From Gigaspora margarita (Eukaryota > Glomeromycota > Glomeromycetes > Diversisporales > Gigasporaceae), in contig WTPW01000031.1 in assembly GCA_009809945.1 (NCBI GenBank), positions 224,632 through 288,631 on the forward strand: a DNA stretch of 64,000 bases, given 5' to 3'. A model generated the notes under the pieces. It made no database searches. It saw only the letters and a program-made list of their open reading frames with translations, and was not told the DNA's origin. Positions 1-10,679 of the stretch are shown here, piece after piece (within the stretch, counting starts at the first letter, position 1; every line of letters begins with the position of its first letter). The position numbers and the translations under genes are program-made.

Positions 1-242
1 TTTTTTTTTTTTTTTTTTTTAGGGAGCGAAATTTTTTTTTTCTGTGAAAAAATTTTTTTTTGAGAGAAAATTTTGAAAATTTTTTTTTGCAACCTGAAAG
101 GTGAATCACGTGACTGTATCAGTGCATTCTGATTGGCTTAAATTAAAAAACATATACGTTCACATTTTTGCAATTTATTAATAAATTTTTAAATTTTAAA
201 AGGCTACTACTCTATCAGTTTAGCTTTAAATTAAAATCTAAA

Positions 243-285
243 CCACAAGTTTTATTCTTTAGATCATAAAGAACAAAACTTGTGG
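243..285. repeat. Short hairpin (inverted repeat)
   Basis: Two 18-base arms, CCACAAGTTTTATTCTTT at 243-260 and its near-perfect reverse complement at 268-285 (one mismatch), are separated by 7 bases. It lies just downstream of a transposase relic on the other strand and may be part of a small fold-back element. The first 100 bases of the window are poly-T-rich and hold nothing else I recognise. Confidence 0.7.
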
Positions 286-299
286 ATTAGTTTTGCATT

Positions 300-2090
300 T
301 TATAAATTTTTAAAAGAGGTGTAGCATTTTTTGTAAAGCCATTTTTTGTACAGAGTTAAAGCCATCCACACCATAGTATGAATTATTTTTTTTACCATCT
401 TTATTAGTAATAATTTGACTTTTTTCTACTACATGATATGCAATAATTAAATTATGTACATAATTAATAAAATAATAATATTTAATATTATAAATACTAT
501 ATGTATTTATTGATAAATTTAAAAATTAAATATTTATCTAGCAAATCTTGTGCAAAAATAAATTTGCCACTTGCCTGTTTAGCATTTCTAAAATAAGACC
601 AAGAAACATTAAATCCGATTAGAAGATAAATAATTTCATTCGAATTAGCATTTATTAATAAATAATTAATAATATCATTTAAAGCATTCTTAATACTTTG
701 CTTTGCATGATTAAAATTGATTGGGATATATGTGCTTGATAATCAAAATATGTTGTTTTATCCACTTGAGCAGTAATACCAATATATGCTAATACAAACT
801 GTAATGCATTTTGATTTATTCCACTAGCCAAAGCTGCTGCTGATACATATTTTGATAAATTTTTATTTTTATTTTGATTTGATGAATCAGTAATTGTATT
901 ACACTTTTGATATACTATTTCACACTTAACTAAAAATCCAGATTTTGACAAAGTACAATTACAGTTTGAATAATTAAAATCACTACAATTAGAACATAGT
1001 TGTATATATATTGAAGTAATATACTGCTCAGTATTAACTAAAATTGTAGACTCTAATTTTGCATTGCTTATTGCATTTTGAATATTTATATATAATTTAT
1101 CTGAATTATATGCATATGATTTAACAACTTCAAAATGTACAAATTTTGAGGCTTTAATTTTTTTAATTTGTCATTGTGATTGATAAAGTTGTTGTTGAGT
1201 TCTGTTATATTTAACTAATAATATCAAACTACTTTTAGAAGATAGTAGAATATCCAAATGTGTNAATTGAATTCCATNTTGGATTATTAGATCAGATTCA
1301 TTATTTTTATTAAGAATAGTTTCAATTTCAGCACTTGTTTATTTTAATTCTCTTAAAATTTGATCTTTTTTTTTTTTTTTGCAATAATTGATTTTTGATG
1401 ATATGAAAAAAGCTCTGGATATTTTTTATTAACAATATTATATAATTCTGTTGCTATTTTTGGCTTAGCAATTCCTAATATATAACTAATTGAATAATTT
1501 TTATCAAGGTTATATTGTTTACACAAATAATAAAACAATGCTTTATTTTATTCATAAATTTTAATAGTATAAATTGATCATTATAATATTCACTCCATAA
1601 ATAAACAAGAATATTATTTGATTTTTATTTAGATAAGGGGACTAACAAAAATCAGATGATTTTTTAGGGATGGAGGTAAAAAATATTAAAATTATATATA
1701 GGAACCTGACCAAATTTATATTAAGGAGGGGAGAGAGGAGTAGGCCTCTAATAAAAAATAATCAGGTGATTAATAACACAACCCTAATTTAAAATATTTT
1801 TCAGCGCATTTAGTATATACTTTCCAACTAACTAATAAAGGTAACCATATAGATGAATTATTTTGATCCTTTTTTTATAAACAAATATTACCACCTAATA
1901 GTACTAATAATAATTGATCTATATTATCACAAGCAGAAATTAAGTTTTGATAAAGTTTCAAAGTAGTAGTTGTATTCAGATCTTCTACTACAAACAAACT
2001 ATTATTATTACTTTTTTGATAGACTTTTCTAGTATTAGAACTTTCATTAACCAAATAAATATACCACTTTTTATAATACAATCTATAAGA
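300..2090 (-). pseudogene. Relic of a transposase-like gene (possibly Mutator-type)
   Basis: Minus-strand reading shows pieces of one protein in several frames. From the 5' side these are: a segment at about 2081-1875 (ending LLLVLLGGNICL) that continues to SSIWLPLLVSWKVYTKCA near 1850-1800; a lysine-rich segment at 1538-1353 (LGIAKPKIATELYNIV); a segment at 951-679 (SAAALASGINQNALQFVLAY); then FNVSWSYFRNAKQASG near 610-555 and HVVEKSQIITNKDGKK near 445-390. FNVSWS sits where Mutator-like transposases carry an SFD.SW/TW motif with a catalytic Asp; here that position is Asn. Stops and frameshifts are frequent, and a 148 bp MITE (1637-1784) lies inside. I recall similar repeated proteins in Glomeromycotina, but the family assignment is inference. 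It is certainly not an intact gene. Confidence 0.5.
1637..1784. mobile_element. MITE, palindrome/G-run family, copy 1
   Basis: A 148 bp element flanked by TAA (1634-1636 and 1785-1787). The left end is GGGGACTAACAAAAATCAGA. The right end, read inverted, is GGGTTGTGTTATTAATCACC. Both ends carry an AATCAGRTGATT-type palindrome. Purine-rich G tracts follow the left palindrome and precede the right one on the same strand. Related copies lie at 53771-53921 and 60984-61135. The TAA duplication fits the TWA target of PIF/Harbinger elements. It interrupts the transposase-like relic at 300-2090. Confidence 0.75.
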
Positions 2091-2339
2091 AATTTTTAAA
2101 TAAAGTTTATTTAATTATTACAAATATATTAAGTGATATTTAATTAGCAAACTATTTTATATACAATTTTAAAAAACTTCAAATTGCTTCAATATTTTAA
2201 AAAAATAACAAAACAAAAACAAACCAACCTATTAAAAAAATAGTATTTAAAAGTTTTATTTTTTTGCTTTTTTTTTTTTTTTTATTTAAAACAACTATAT
2301 ATTTTTAGAGTTTTTTTTTTGTCTAATGTTATATAAGAA

Positions 2340-3960
2340 AATTGATCGATATGATTTCTACCCTTAATGCCAATTATCTTGATCTAATATTCTCTATAGC
2401 ATCATGTTATTCTCTATCTATACCCTCTCTACCTTACATACCAATAATCTGCTATAGAAGAAATATTTTCCTCTTGTAATTCATTAAACAATCTACAAAT
2501 AATAGCACTAGCTAACTCTAATCTTTTAGAATTTACTTTTTATACTGATAGATCTATTATCAACCTTGACAACTCACAATGCTCAATGAGCATTGCCTGA
2601 ATTCAGATTTTTAAGGATCAAATAATACATCAATTTTCTGCACAATTTCAAAACTGGCCATTATCATACAAAGCTAAACTAGTCACAATCCTATCAGCTA
2701 TCTGTATATGCCTTCGCAATAGTACTATTTATATATATACAGACTATTAATCTATTATATCAAAATACAAATTCTTTTTATATTCTGCTCACAACTCTAA
2801 CAAAATTTACTCATACAACTATTGGCCTATTTTGCTCACTCTTTTTAATCATATTCCTATACTATCATATTTTACAAAGTTCTTGCACATAGTGATAATG
2901 AACTCAACAACTATGCTAACAAACTTGCAAAAGAATATACAAATTCTTCTCTTTTAGAATTTCTTCCTAACAATATTTACAACTCATCCTTTTTTCTTCA
3001 ATACAAACAATTTAATATTGAACAACCAACCTGCTGCTATATTAAAAATATTTGCAATACACATATTATCACAATATAGTCTTCACAAAATAGAGTCCAA
3101 CATATTATTCTTATAGCAACCCAAATAAATTGAAATGCTACATAGCTTTTTTTTAATAACAATCACAAACATTCATATAATTACAACAATTTTCGACTTT
3201 GTCAATCTAAATCATTCTGAATTAAAAACTTACTCCATATTCTTTCTTTTTTACTCTATATTAATTTACATAGTCCTAAATATTCTAAACATATAATATG
3301 CATTTCTTGTAGACAACCAGAAAACCAGGTTTACTTCTTTACTGCACACACTACAACAATATTACTCAAATAATCCAAAACACTATTACACAATTTTTTT
3401 TTTTGAAATTTTAGATATAACTGCATTACAAATTCAACAGCTCCGTATAGATCTTTTTAACTACAACTACTTAAACCCAACATAGTGTTCTCCTTTTAAC
3501 ACACTCTCTTTTTCTACTACTTTTCACGGCTTTATTCCAATTCCACTAATCAATACTATATCTTGCTACTCTTCTTACAAAATTGCTTTTAAAATATTTG
3601 ATAACATCTATAACCAACTTTAATTACCATATTGTACTGCACTTTTATAATAAAAAGATTCTCAACACTCTACTTTAGTATCTAATACTTTATTTACACT
3701 AACTTCATCTACTATTCCTTCAAATTCTTATTCCTTACTACCAAACTATACTAGACTTAACTATACCTATAGTTGTAAATATAGTCTCTCTAATCAATTA
3801 CATAATGTAGATACTAATTCATGTTCACCTTTAGGACATGCTCTAAAAAAATTGATACATGGTTCTATCAATGAATCAAATATAGTACAAATAGTAATTC
3901 TATACTTTATATTCAAATCTAGATAAGTTTTAACCACTCTAGTAGGTTCAGGTTGCAGAT
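2340..3960 (+). pseudogene. LINE relic: RNase H domain and C-terminal region
   Basis: Plus-strand translation across frames gives a decayed RNase H domain. FYTDRS near 2539 corresponds to the YTDGS motif with the first catalytic Asp. YKAKLVTILSAI near 2670 corresponds to the KAELxAI helix with the catalytic Glu. IYIYTD near 2735 holds the next Asp, and HSDNELNNYANKLAKEYT near 2890-2940 matches the HS.N..AD.LAK terminal motif. Downstream, EQPTCCYIKNICNTHI and QINWNAT (3020-3150) look like the C-terminal extension of this LINE type. Many stops and frameshifts are present, and no reverse transcriptase part was found upstream. It is a different lineage from the LINEs at 12.5-20.1 kb and 46.5-53.8 kb. 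Confidence 0.6.
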
Positions 3961-4166
3961 AAATTAGATAGTATATCTGTTTATAGTCTGAGTTTCAACT
4001 TTTGTAATATAGTTTGTATATAGTAATATTAATTGTATTTTTGAGAAACCCTTTGAGAAATCTCATACAAATTATTAATAAAAATAGAGACAAAACCTTA
4101 CCTTAATACCAAAAAGAAAAAAAAAAACAAAAAAAATATTTGTCAATTATAAATAATTAATAATTA

Positions 4167-4332
4167 GGGCGCTGGCATTTATTATCTAATATCTATTTAC
4201 TATAAAGGCTTATTCTTCATCTCTAAATAATATATTTAGCTAAATTTGATTGTCTGTAATTTTTTTATATAAGATATATAGTTTTGCTTGACTTCCACTC
4301 TCTAAAATATTATCTAATAAATATCAATGCCC
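4167..4332. mobile_element. TTA-flanked MITE, 166 bp
   Basis: The element is flanked by TTA at 4164-4166 and 4333-4335. The left end is GGGCGCTGGCATTTATTATC; the inverted right end is GGGCATTGATATTTATTAGA. The ends resemble those of the 31009-31154 family (GGGCGCTGACAGATATTACG). The TTA duplication suggests the PIF/Harbinger group. It is non-coding. Confidence 0.7.
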
Positions 4333-4429
4333 TTATCTTCATTTCTGGTTTTAGCGCAACTACGTTGTGCAGCTATCTTATTGAATATTCATAAATATTA
4401 TATATATTCATAAATATTTATAAATATTA

Positions 4430-4655
4430 TTTGGTTCAAAATCTCAAAAAAATTAAGTTACCAAAATAGGCTTGTAACATTATATAGCATTAGTGGCATG
4501 TAACCTAAAATTATTTTTGCGAAAATAGTTCAATAAGTTTTGTGTACCCAATATGCATATTTATGTTACACAAATTATATAACTATATAATAGGCCTTTT
4601 AATACGTATTCAAAATATTTTAAATATTTGAATATTATAAATATATTCGAATATA
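4430..4655 (+). repeat. Direct repeat pair, first copy
   Basis: About 230 bp starting with 'ggttcaaaatctc' and containing GGCTTGTAACATTATATAGC, GCGAAAATAGTTCAATAAG and ATAGGCCTTTTAATACGTA is repeated in the same orientation at about 5668-5900 with moderate divergence. Nothing in it looks coding. It is either one element present twice or a segmental duplication. Confidence 0.75.
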
Positions 4656-4758
4656 TTCAAGAATATTATGAATATTCATAAATATTATTGAATATTCAAA
4701 AATATTTATAAATATTAATAAAATTCATAAATATTTTAAATATTCATAAAGGAGGAAT

Positions 4759-4963
4759 CTATTTGTTGCATCCCGCAACGCGCCTTATTTGTCATGGGTA
4801 TATTTATAACTCAAAATTTTACTAAGTATTGCACTTCTAACAAAAAATGATCCTCTCGCAATTCTGTATTAATCTTGACCCTAACCCTAACTTAACCTTA
4901 CTTTAATATTAATAAGGCCTTCAGACCTTATGGGCCGTGACATGTTGCGGGTATGACAAATAG
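4759..4963. mobile_element. Small inverted-repeat element with CCCGCAAC ends
   Basis: The left end CTATTTGTTGCATCCCGCAA and the inverted right end CTATTTGTCATACCCGCAAC mark a 205 bp element. Its interior has telomere-like CTAACCCTAAC sequence near 4875. The end design (TTTGTC..ACCCGC.ACATGTC) resembles that of the larger element at 5905-6544, so the two may be related. I could not define a target duplication. Confidence 0.6.
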
Positions 4964-5401
4964 TTTTTTCATTCATAAATATTATAAAAATTCATATTTT
5001 TATGAATATTCATAAACAATTATTATAAAACACACTTATGGTATTTTACTACCACAGGTAAATTAGATTTGCAAATCTGTATAACATAAAACAAAAAATA
5101 AATTTTAAATACTTTAGGGTTAGGGTGAGGCCTGGGATTTTATTGGGTCATTAGTATATACAAAATTTAGCAAGGTGTTTTTTTTATTATTTAAGATATG
5201 AATATTTTTTTAAAAAAATAAACTAAAAAACGAAAATTTATGTTACACCTAATCTTAAATTTTGATTGGCTATTCTAATAGCTTAGTGTAACATGGTGTA
5301 AAACACTATAGGTGCATTTAAGTAAACTCTTCATAAATATTTGAATATTCATAAATATTTGAATGTTCATAAATATTATGAATATTCATAAATATTATAA
5401 G

Positions 5402-5622
5402 GGTGTTATTTTATGGAGACATGTCTTCATGGAGACCCTTTATATGAATAGCCAATCAAAATTAAGCATGTGACTAGATAATATGTTGCTTATTATTGGC
5501 CAATTAAAATTTTCTACAAACTTTCTAACCTTTATAATACAAAAACACAAATAAAAATTTCCTTACCCTAAATATGATTGGCTGTTATATGTAGGGTCGC
5601 CATAGAGACATGTCACCACATA
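5402..5622. mobile_element. MITE with GGAGACATGTCTCC-type ends
   Basis: About 220 bp with inverted ends. The left end contains ATGGAGACATGTCTTCATGG and the inverted right end contains GTGACATGTCTCTATGGCGA. Each is followed inward by sequence ending in AGCCAATC. The exact borders and target duplication are unclear because of the surrounding AT-rich repeats. Confidence 0.55.
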
Positions 5623-5667
5623 CAATTTTCTATATTATAAATATTCATAAATATTATGAATATTTAC

Positions 5668-5900
5668 CCTTGGTTCAAAACCTATTCTTGGTTCAAAAAA
5701 TTAAATTACCAAAATAGGCTTGTATAATGTTATACAACATTAGTGGCATATAACCTAAAATTATTTTTGCGAAAATAGTTCAATAAGCTTTTGTATAACC
5801 AATATGCATATTTATATTATACAATTATTTAACTATATGATAGGCCTTTCAACACGTATTCAAAATATTTTAAATATTTGAATATTATGAATATATTTGA
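5668..5900 (+). repeat. Direct repeat pair, second copy
   Basis: Second copy of the segment at 4430-4655, containing GCGAAAATAGTTCAATAAGC and ATAGGCCTTTCAACACGTA. It ends at the left border of the MULE-type element at 5905. Confidence 0.75.
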
Positions 5901-5904
5901 ATGT

Positions 5905-6544
5905 GGGAATAGAAATTTGTCGCACCCGCGACATGTCACACCCCGTGATTCGACCAATCAAATCGCCAAATTTTGTAGACAAAAAAAATTTTTTTAAAAA
6001 AACTAAAAATTATACTAGTAAAATATAAGAATAAATAAGCAATAACTAGATATATAGTGTAAAATTTTATTGTGAACAACTTTTTCTAAGTTACAAAGAT
6101 AGATTATCTTAATAAAAAATAACGTTTTATAAGAAAAAACAAATATTTCCAACATTAGCATATATAGAAATTTTTTTTTACTAATTTAATCTGTATTTAT
6201 GTTTAAGTCTTATATGCTAAATTTTATGCTAAACAACTTTTTCTAAGTCATAAAAGTAGATTATTTTAGTAAAAAATAAGTTTTATATGTGCTAACTTTT
6301 GAAATTTTGTTTTTTCTTATAAAACGTCTTTTTTTACTAAGACAATCTATCTTTCTAACTTAGAAAAAGTTGTTCAGAATAATATTTTACGTTATATAGT
6401 GTACTATTATATATATATATTATACTTTATTAAGTAAAAACTTTAATTTTTAAAAAAATTTATTTTTTGTTTACAAAATCGAGCGATTTGACTGGTCGAA
6501 TCAGGGGGTGCGACATGTCGCAGGTGCGACAAAATTATATTTCC
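5905..6544. mobile_element. Non-autonomous Mutator-type (MULE) element, copy 1
   Basis: A 640 bp element with long inverted ends. The left begins GGGAATAGAAATTTGTCGCA; the inverted right begins GGAAATATAATTTTGTCGCA. Both run on through CGCGACATGTCGC-like palindromic sequence and GATTCGACCAATCAAATCGC-like sequence. The flanks are TTTGAATGT (5896-5904) and TTTGAATAT (6545-6553), a 9 bp duplication with one change. The second copy at 31562-32199 has an exact 9 bp duplication. Duplications of 8-11 bp with long inverted ends are typical of Mutator-like elements. Much of the interior is also self-complementary. There is no coding region. Confidence 0.75.
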
Positions 6545-6720
6545 TTTGAATATATTCAAAAATATTATGAATATTCATAAACATTATGAATATTTAAAAA
6601 TATTTATAAATATTCATAAATATTATGAATATTCAAAATATTTATAAATATTCATAAATATTTATGAATATTCATAAATATTATGAATATTCATAAATAT
6701 TATAAATATTTATAAATATT

Positions 6721-7035
6721 AGTCCTAAGGAGTTCGCATAGAATCTGGGACTGGCCTCGACTGACTTATGTATCGGAGGACTGTACCAGTGATACAAGTA
6801 GGATTGATAGGCAAAGCATGGACCAGAGGGTTTAAATAGGTAACCCCTAGTCAGGTTACAGGTATGGCAATTAGTGTAGAACCTTCGGGCGGACTACTTA
6901 AATTAGACAACCAAAAGTTGTACGTGTGGCTAGTTGTACTCTCATCAATGTAACAAATGTCAGGTGTCCTTGGAGGTGCCCTTGATCCAGAAGCTTGAAT
7001 AAACGCCTTCATACCATAGCGGTAACTTTGACACA
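6721..7035 (+). mobile_element. SINE fragment (core and A-rich end)
   Basis: Relatively GC-rich sequence inside AT repeats. The stretch from about 6850 to 6935 (GGTTACAGGTATGGCAATTA, then CTTCGGGCGGACTACTTAAA, then GTACGTGTGGCTAG) matches the reverse complement of 12105-12185 in the SINE at 11229-12356. It ends in A11 before AT repeats at 7033. The tRNA-like head is missing. The sequence before 6850 and after 6940 has no partner I recognise in the window. Confidence 0.7.
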
Positions 7036-7099
7036 AAAAAAAAAATAAATATTTATAAATATTATGAATATTCATAAATATTATAAATATGATTTTTAA

Positions 7100-7425
7100 C
7101 ATTCATCGCTAGTGCGATGCATCGCTACCCCTGATCAACCAATCATTTTGTTTGTTTTGATTTTACATTAATCAAAACAAAACAAAAAGTAACCACATTA
7201 CGATTAGGATTAGGGTTTGGCAGGGCAAGAGTTAGAAGGCTCTCCTAACCCAAAATTTCGCAAGAAAATTTTTTTGTCAAGAAAAAAGTGTAGTTTCTTA
7301 GTCAAAATTTTAAGTTAGAAGCGATTTTTTAAAAAAAGATTGTTTTGCTTCGATTTCACGTTACACCTGATCCTGCATCCCGAATGGTTGATCAGGGTGG
7401 CGATGCATCGCACTGGCGATGAATG
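7100..7425. mobile_element. Inverted-repeat element with GCGATGCATCGC palindromes
   Basis: About 326 bp. The left end is CATTCATCGCTAGTGCGATG and the inverted right end is CATTCATCGCCAGTGCGATG, both continuing through ACCC(C)TGATCAACCA. Each end carries the 12-base palindrome GCGATGCATCGC. The interior has a GATTAGGGTTTGG tract and CGTTACACCTGATCCTG near 7360, an internal motif shared with the element at 28306-28794. Confidence 0.7.
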
Positions 7426-7539
7426 ATAACTCTCTATAAATATATATGAATATTCGAATATTTATAATTTATATTCGAATATTCATAAATATTTATATAT
7501 TCGAATATATTCATAAATATAGTATATTCAAATACAAGC

Positions 7540-8244
7540 ACTATTTTGCTTATATTACGGTTCGTAAGACCTTATATAAAATTACGCTATTATAAATTCG
7601 CTAATGTAGTATTTCAGCTAATGCTTTTAACAATTCCAATCTCGTCAGAAGCTATAGTTTATACAAACAGTAAGGCAGCGATTGGTGCAATCGAAGCAGG
7701 TTTTTCTCTCGAATCAACAAGCAAAGCACAAAAGAGGCCCAATTTTCTTTTGGTAGAAAAAATCATAGATCTGATTAAAACAAAAGATATTACCCTAGAG
7801 CTCAACAAAGTCAAGGGTCATAGTAATAATAAGTGGAATGACTTTGCGGATAAACTCGCAAAAAAAGGCTGCATGGTATTAGAGAAAATCCAAGTAAACA
7901 TAGGAGAAAATTCAAGATTTTAGAGTGTTTTATATTGGAAAAATTGGTTAGTAGAGGCATCTCCTCAAGCTTTTATAAAAATATGAACAATATGTACATA
8001 GGTGCGGAATAGCAACATTTACGGATAGCGTCTAGTATAGTACAAGAAGACAGATACAATGACAAGAGCTGGTCTTTTTTCTGAAAGCTTAAAGAGATAA
8101 CTGGAATACAAGGCACAACAGCTAGAAAAAGTAAGAAAGCATGTTTTATTATTATGTGTCTGTCAGAAAACCTTTTCCTGCTTGTTTCGTTAAACAAAAG
8201 AAAACCAGATCTCTGTGAGGGCCAAATTGTCTATCTTGTAATAC
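7540..8244 (+). pseudogene. LINE 3' fragment: end of RNase H and C-terminal tail
   Basis: A reading frame at 7546-7923 holds the second half of an RNase H domain. VYTNSKAAIGAI corresponds to the YTDS motif with Asp changed to Asn, and LELNKVKGHSNNKWNDFADK matches the KVKGHSN..WND.AD motif also seen in LINE 1 at 13.7 kb. After the stop at 7921 the C-terminal LINE region continues in broken frames to about 8244 (NNMYIGAE-like sequence, then VRKPFPACF). No endonuclease or reverse transcriptase part remains, so this is a 5'-truncated, decayed insertion of the same LINE group. A MITE at 8247 borders it. Confidence 0.7.
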
Positions 8245-8246
8245 TA

Positions 8247-8528
8247 GGGTTCCTCAAATTCAAATCAAATCAAATATTGGGTCAATTTGAATTTGATCAA
8301 ATCAAATTGACTCTGATTTGAATTTGATTTGATTCAAATATTTGGATTTGAATTTGATTTGAATTTGAATTTTTAATAGTCATTTTCAAATCAAATCAAA
8401 TATTTGTCAAATCAAATCAAATTTGGCCAGATTTGAATTTGATCAAATCAAATATAGTCAAATTTAAATTTGAATTTGATCAAATATTTGATTCAAATAT
8501 TTGAAGATCAAATCAAATTGCAGAACCC
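8247..8528. mobile_element. Low-complexity CAAATC/GATTTG MITE, copy 1
   Basis: A 282 bp element starting GGGTTCCTCAAATTC and ending GCAGAACCC, flanked by TA on both sides (8245-8246, 8529-8530). The interior consists of permutations of ATTTGAATTTGATTTGATC and its complement. A second copy in the opposite orientation lies at 40894-41161 and shares both termini (GGTTTTGCAATTTGATTTG and GAGGAACCCTAG). TA flanks suggest a Tc1/mariner-type target. It could instead be an expanded simple repeat framed by conserved ends. Confidence 0.7.
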
Positions 8529-8619
8529 TATCAATTACTTATACAGAAGATATTTCTTCTTTGTATCTAATAATCAATATTTTGAAATCCTAAAAATAAA
8601 TAGTAATATAAAGCCTATT

Positions 8620-9420
8620 TGAATATTATTGCTTGACGGGGTCCTGATAAGAACTCTAATATTTTAAAAATATTTAGTCATATTGCAAGCTATTTAGAAA
8701 ATTCAACTTGAACTATTTAACTATATGTACGCATTTTGGGACAGTTCAAATATAACTATACTTTCTAGTAAATTAGCCGGAATCATTTTACCAATAAATC
8801 ATTTTGGGAATTATCTTAATAGTCAAGGTAAAATAATTGATACAGAGTTAGCAATACAAAATTTCCACTATACTGGTACAATGCTATATGATATATGATA
8901 CTATGATTCTATTTATAGAAAGCATATGAATACAACTTATATTAATGAAACTACTAATTCATTTATAAATCTTGAGATCACTCATGAAGAACAGGAAAAG
9001 AATAAGATAAAAAAAAGAAAAGAAAAAGAAAAAGGAACCAACACACCTGCTGATATCTCTGTATCATAGTCATGAATAGAAAAACATTGCAATATGTGTT
9101 AGTATTCACTTGATATTAAACAATATAACAATCTAAATTGTTGCAAATCTGCTAGAGCACAAGAAGCAATAGATTTTCTTTAGCTTTTCGATGGCTTCCT
9201 TCCACCTATCACCAAAGCCTAAGATAGTTACTATATCAGCCTATTCACCTTTTTCAATATTCTAATAAATTTAAAATTCTAGATTATGATGTTCATTGTC
9301 TATTCATTAGCCAAATAACATATAATGACTTTGTTGTTCAATTTGTCATAAATACTTCCCAATCTAGATATATATAATAAAGCATAAACACTTGCTGCAT
9401 CTATCTTCTCACAAAAACCT
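8620..9420 (+). pseudogene. Relic of DDE-like transposase gene (same family as 22.1-24.4 kb)
   Basis: Pieces align with the minus-strand gene at 22147-24410. LLDGGPDKNS (two frames, about 8628-8660) matches the VD.GPDENP motif. LGQFKYN matches PEQSKYNPVE with the NPVE part lost. KLAGIILPINHFGNYLNSQG (about 8774-8833) matches KLARITLPINHFGKHLDSQ. NTTYINETTNSFINLE matches DATYIDKAIDPFVDLE. IEKHCNMC, NNLNCC and LFDGFLPPITKA (9078-9220) match its Cys-rich region. Stops and frameshifts are numerous and the N-terminal half is missing. Two independent copies of the family in one window show that it is repeated in the genome. Confidence 0.65.
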
Positions 9421-9429
9421 AAAAAAAAC

Positions 9430-10370
9430 TAACCAAAAAGTTCAGAATCAGTTGTAGAATTTGTCTTGATATCCAACTTTGCAGAAATTAAAGACTTTAG
9501 TATATTACCTTCAGAACAGAACAGGCAAGACTTTTTTTCTGGTAATAACTTTAAAGATTGTGCTTCAGATTTAGAATAAAAAAAAATTGTAAAATGGTTT
9601 AAATAAATTTTACACAATATATGCTATAGTTTGCATTTCAAATCATATTAATACTGTTTTTCTAATGGCACAAATATTTGAATTATTTATAAAAATCTAT
9701 ATGTAAAAAATTAATTGTTCTAAAAAATTATATAATTTACAAACTCAGTACCAATATTGTGTCTTTGGTCAACATTTTTGAAAGAAATGAATATTACTAG
9801 AAGTGCATAATAGTATGATAAATGTGAGTAATATGAATATATAACAAAGTGAATATACAAATGATAAATATATACTCGATGTTGTTAAATAAGCAAAAAA
9901 GTTACTTAACTGTATTTAACATTTACAAAAGCTTCTATTTCAACTTTTTTGAAGTTATAGTTGTCAATCAAGAGAACACTCACTATTATCAAACTTGTAA
10001 AAATACAGTAAATACCTTTTCTAAAAGAATTCATATAGTTAATTTTAGACTTGGAAAGAAAGTATACATATATTCTGATTTAGATAAGTTAGAAAGCTAG
10101 TTGTAGGTTGGTTAACCTTACCAATTAGTATTTTATATAGTGTTACAAAAATTTTTTGTGATCTGAAAAAAATTTAATTAATTAAATAGGTAATGCCAAG
10201 AGAAAACCAGGTTTCAAACATATGTCTGATTTTTTCTTGGCATCATATAAATACTATAGATCCAGTAAATAATTACACAAGAGATTTTTTGAAAAGTCTC
10301 TGTGCCTTTACCAACTAGACAACAGTTTCAAGTAAATGTGTGATCATCAATATACCAACTATATAGAGTT
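9430..10370. other. No recognisable gene
   Basis: AT-rich sequence. One open frame (9849-10100, plus, 83 codons) has no family features and codon use no different from background, so I do not call it. A small imperfect hairpin built on ATGCCAAGA/TCTTGGCAT lies at about 10192-10247. Confidence 0.5.
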
Positions 10371-10372
10371 AC

Positions 10373-10441
10373 CATATGCTCTGATTTTTGGAATTTATAA
10401 AAATAAGCTTTTTTTATAAATTCCAAAAATCAGAGCATATG
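10373..10441. repeat. Perfect 31 bp hairpin with 7-base loop
   Basis: The arms at 10373-10403 and 10411-10441 are exact reverse complements. Each starts at the outside with CATATGCTCTGATTTTTGG, and they are separated by TAAGCTT. The flanking bases differ. It may be a very short fold-back MITE or a hairpin-RNA source. I see no longer inverted ends outside it. Confidence 0.85.
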
Positions 10442-10679
10442 CCAATCTATGCTAAGTATATAAATTAGTTTTTACATATAAATATTCTAGTATTGAGTTT
10501 TAGAATACATGTTTTAAATAATTTAAAAAAAAATTTATCATTAGAAATATTAAGGAATTAGAATTGAATTTAAGTATGAGATATATGTATTTTACCATAT
10601 ACACTTAATATTAAAAGGTATTCAATTTATATCTCACAATGATTGGTTAGCATTATTATAACTTATATAGACGTAAGAT

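Larger units (their letters stand above)
4370..7530. repeat. Dispersed clusters of AATATTCATAAATATT-type repeats
   Basis: Short units such as TGAATATTCATAAATATTA, partly self-complementary, recur in clusters at about 4380-4440, 4610-4760, 4970-5030, 5330-5400, 5635-5665, 6545-6720, 7050-7090 and 7435-7535. The clusters separate a series of small inverted-repeat elements and a SINE fragment, as if a simple satellite had been split by insertions. I see no genes in this stretch. Confidence 0.75.

Noticed and set aside
9849-10100. 83-codon frame as a possible small gene
   Set aside because: No motif, no conserved neighbour and no composition change.
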